Assembly: GCA_022605955.1 (NCBI GenBank)
Contig: JAKCOZ010000007.1
Location: 34,822,991 to 34,886,990, forward strand
From: Rallus limicola
Taxonomy: Eukaryota > Chordata > Aves > Gruiformes > Rallidae
Length of the DNA stretch: 64,000 nucleotides
Direction: 5' to 3'
How positions within the stretch are numbered: position 1 is the first letter of the stretch; every line of letters starts with the position of its first letter. The position numbers and the translations under genes were made by a program. Below, piece by piece: positions 60,859 to 64,000 of this stretch. The notes under the pieces were generated by a model. That model saw nothing but the letters and a program-made list of their open reading frames with translations, was not told the origin of the DNA and did no database searches.

Positions 60859-63800
60859 GTTGCAGTTTCTGTCTTCTAAAGTCAACCCAACTATGATTGG
60901 ACATGAGACTGTTTCTGTGTGAGCTCTTGTGTGGCTTCCAGCCAGTCACATACTCCAAATTCATAGTACAGCCATTATGGTGTATAGACATGGCCATGAC
61001 AAACAAAATTGTCTTTTTAGATTAATTAGCAAAACTGGAAGAGCGAAGAAAAAACAGCCCAGATTAGTTTCTTTAGGTCGAAGGGTCTGAGTCTCTCTAA
61101 GTTTGTTCCCTTTTTCTAACAGATTCTAATGCTGAAATAAAAGAAAGTGAACATATCTCAAAAGCCTGATTGTCCAAGATTGACATTTTTCCTTCTTCTT
61201 AACTTGCTGGAGACAATTATTTCTGGTGTGTGACCCAGGCAAGGTTGAGAGTGTATTATAACAGGAATGAATTGCTTTTTTTGAATTAGTTTTTCCTATC
61301 ACTTTTGAGGAAAGTTAGACAAAATTATTTAGCTTCTATTTGGCTGAAGTTGAGCATGATGTATCTGACCCTTAGCCCCTGCTATAATCAATAAGAATAG
61401 CCAGGTAGACATTTTGGCTGGGGTGGAAGGCAGTATCAGTATGAGATATTAGGTATAGGCAGTACGGAGGTGCCTACAAGGGGCACTTTCACAGCCTTAA
61501 GTTAGCTGCCAGCTACGTACAGGGATACACAGAAATACATCCCAAAGGTATCAGCACTCCTGAAAAAAGTGACCCACTGCTGTGCACTGGACGGGGATAC
61601 AGCATCTAGTTTTAAGATGGGGCTTCCCTGGAGGACTCTGGAGTCTTTAAGTGCCTTAAAGATGTCTGGAGAGGGGGAGAGTTATTGAACGAGCATTAGT
61701 GCGAGTCTGACCTTCTGCTGGATTTGGCCTACCATGATAAGGCTGGATAGTTCTAGTGAAGATTTCCTGAAGCAATCCATAAGATGTTACATTGAAATCC
61801 AAGCAGCAAACTTTCTGTTTAGGTTGGTTACATCCATTTAAAAAAAACAGGGCTGCTTTTACCTTCATAGGTTTTCCTAACTTCTTACTGAAGATATCTA
61901 AAACTATAAATTAATTGACATCTCAGCCTCCCTTGAAACCACTTGTTGAGGTTTGCTTCCCACTATACTGCTGAGTGTCAGAGCACTCTTCTGCTTGTCA
62001 GTGTTCACTGGAAGAAAACTCCCCAGGGCTACCAAATTTCTATTTCCCAAAATAGCTTGTGCAGTTTAAATGTACCCTCTGGATACACAGCAGTGACAGG
62101 TGCAGAGCTGGATTCCTCCTGCTCCTTAAGCACCACACCTGGAGATATGAAGTGCCCTGATTGTAGTCAATTGCAGTCACCCTGACAATCATACTTAATT
62201 TAAGCCGGGGGAAGGTGAAAGGAGGATACATCTACTAGACCCAAAACAGACCCATCTGCAAAGCTTTATAGAAGTGAAAAGAAGAAAAAAAGATACATCC
62301 ACCTGCCTGGAGATAACCTCGAAGTATTTGTCTCACCCTGTATTCCTTGACTGATATGCTGACAGGCTCTCTGCCTCTTGGTGAAACTTCCAGGTCTCAC
62401 CAACAACTGAACTGAAGATTGCCTGCACAAAACCAGTCCAAACATTTGGGGTGCACCTTTTTTTGTAGTTCTGATTCATCTGTTCGGATCACTCCCTCTT
62501 CATATCACTTTGTCTCTGATCCAAGTAAATAGAAGACTGGCCATTCTCCTCAGCAGGCTTGCTTGAATATTGCTGATATCTATGGATCTGGCACAAACAG
62601 TTTTACCTGCATTGCTGGAGGGTTAATAACAGGCTTTCCTTTTGTCTAAACTTCTAAAGAGTCTTTACTACACAGTGAAGCATGGTGCCCTTTTCCAGTG
62701 GGTGGGGAAACCTCAGACCTAAGGCTGATGGCTTTCCAGAATCAGCTCTATTATTTCACATATAACATCTAGACCAACAGTTTTTGTAGATACACATGAG
62801 CTATATGCAGATCATTTCTGGTATTTGACTGAAACCAGATATTAAGGTCATCGAGGGCTTTGTTTTTTTAGGGTTTTGGCTATTTTGAAGGATAACATGA
62901 CAGCTTGCCAGAGCAAAAGATAGATGGCAAAGGGGTTCACTGAAGGCTGTCACATATAACATCAACGGACCTTGCTCTACTCGTGCTCCTCATAGCTGCA
63001 CTTGGAAACTTATAGATACCAGAACTGCAGACAGAAAATAATATAAAATTATTTCTAAGAGCGATTGGGACTGAACATATTTTGCTGCCAGGCCGGTAGT
63101 TAGAGCCCAGCCTGCTGCGTTACCACAGTGATCACAACATTTGCCTTCTCTACAGCATCTGTTCAGAATGACGTTTTCCCAGGCAGTATGTACTATTAAT
63201 ATATTATTTAACAAACACTTGAAGGGGTGTGATGGTGTCAGGAACATTTTGGATAACAACTTTTATTCCTCCCACTCCACTGTCACTTCTTTTTTTTTTT
63301 TTTCCTGTAAGGGTACTCCTCAACTCTGAATTTGATCCCTGGTATCTATGAAGTGAAGGAAGAAGTATGAAAAAAAACATATATTTTTTCTTGTTTGTAT
63401 TAAATTAGGGATAAGTAAATAGTTTGAGCTCAGAAAATAAATCTTCCCCAAACCCAAACAGCTTTGCTTTTCTTTTGGATTCATTCTAATTGTAGTGAAC
63501 CCTCTAACCAATTATGTTAATTGGTTTCTTTTTAATAGCTTCATTAAAAACAAACATAAAGAACTATATTGACTCTACCCTTCATTCCCATGATCCTCGG
63601 CACTATGAATTGTCACCACAACACAAGCAAAATCAACCATGCTCAAGAAAACTCGTTTACTAGCTACCTTTTCTGGGATGTGGTTAAGTGTCTTCAGAAG
63701 AAAACCTGTCTCTCTGTTGAATACTGAACAAGATAGTTGGATGCCCAACTTTATGTCTGACTAAAGCTGGAAAATAATTCTCACCTCTCTAAAATGTGAA

Positions 63801-64000
63801 AATGTATGTGAAAGCAATTCATCCTCAGCACCTTTATTTTTTTGTAAATATTCTTAGTGCTTCTTACCTGGCAACCTGCCTCCCTCCTTCCTTTAGCCAG
63901 GCAGTGTTCCTAAAAAGAGGCATAGTCCCCATCCTTGAGGGTTTACACTCTCACGTATAGAGAGTGTAAATACCCAAAGCAGATTTCTAGCAGAACAGGA
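60859..64000. other. Unique non-coding DNA
   Basis: No gene or transposon recognised over the last 3.1 kb. A run of T (about 63289-63303) and a small hairpin at 63942-63970 are the only features seen. Confidence 0.5.
63942..63970. repeat. Perfect hairpin, 11-bp arms, 7-base loop
   Basis: TTTACACTCTC, loop ACGTATA, then GAGAGTGTAAA. Small and of mixed composition. Confidence 0.95.

Overview
The window reads as gene-poor vertebrate nuclear DNA, most likely from a bird. It is AT-rich with few CpGs. It has no operon-like packing, no long open frame with a recognisable protein, and no rRNA or tRNA gene that I could see. The recognisable content is transposon-derived: many 5'-truncated CR1 LINE copies with the avian 3' tail (TTGGAAAAGACCTTTAAGATC and variants, ATTCTGTG ends), and several solo or broken LTRs of endogenous retroviruses belonging to two families common in bird genomes. 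Species and chromosome cannot be read from the sequence.

Layout. 1-6.9 kb is unique AT-rich DNA with a poly-A tract and a TTCC tract. A CR1 on the minus strand follows (6.9-7.3 kb), ending in an ATT/ACT microsatellite. 7.4-22 kb is mostly unique, with CR1 copies at 13.5-14.0 kb, older CR1-like relics near 12.4 and 15.6-16.0 kb, and a CA repeat at 14.3 kb. A solo LTR of family A lies at 22.07-22.53 kb. A solo LTR of family B (28.11-29.35 kb) has been split by a later CR1, and another CR1 follows at 29.66 kb. 30-37 kb is unique apart from a perfect 27-bp hairpin at 33.6 kb.

37-46.6 kb is the LINE-rich part: five young to middle-aged CR1 copies, one with a readable reverse transcriptase piece, a family A LTR fragment, a 102-bp tandem duplication, and an old CR1/L3-like element with decayed reverse transcriptase motifs (42.8-44.2 kb). 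46.6-54.4 kb is unique except for one CR1 at 52.2 kb. A diverged inverted repeat pair flanks 54.7-55.3 kb. 56.5-57.0 kb holds a family B LTR piece next to a CR1 tail. 59.0-60.9 kb is an LTR nest: a GC-rich family B LTR interrupted by a 926-bp solo LTR of another family, followed by a second family B fragment.

No gene can be called with confidence. A few places have plausible splice signals or unusually long open frames (18.1, 24.9, 26.6, 33.7, 58.1 kb); they are given as candidates only. I found no evidence of a new functional system. The best leads are the 33.6-kb hairpin, the 54-55 kb inverted repeat, the in-frame 102-bp duplication and the evenly spaced GTCAC boxes inside the 59.5-60.4 kb LTR. 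Statements about family membership rest on remembered consensus features and were not checked by a search.
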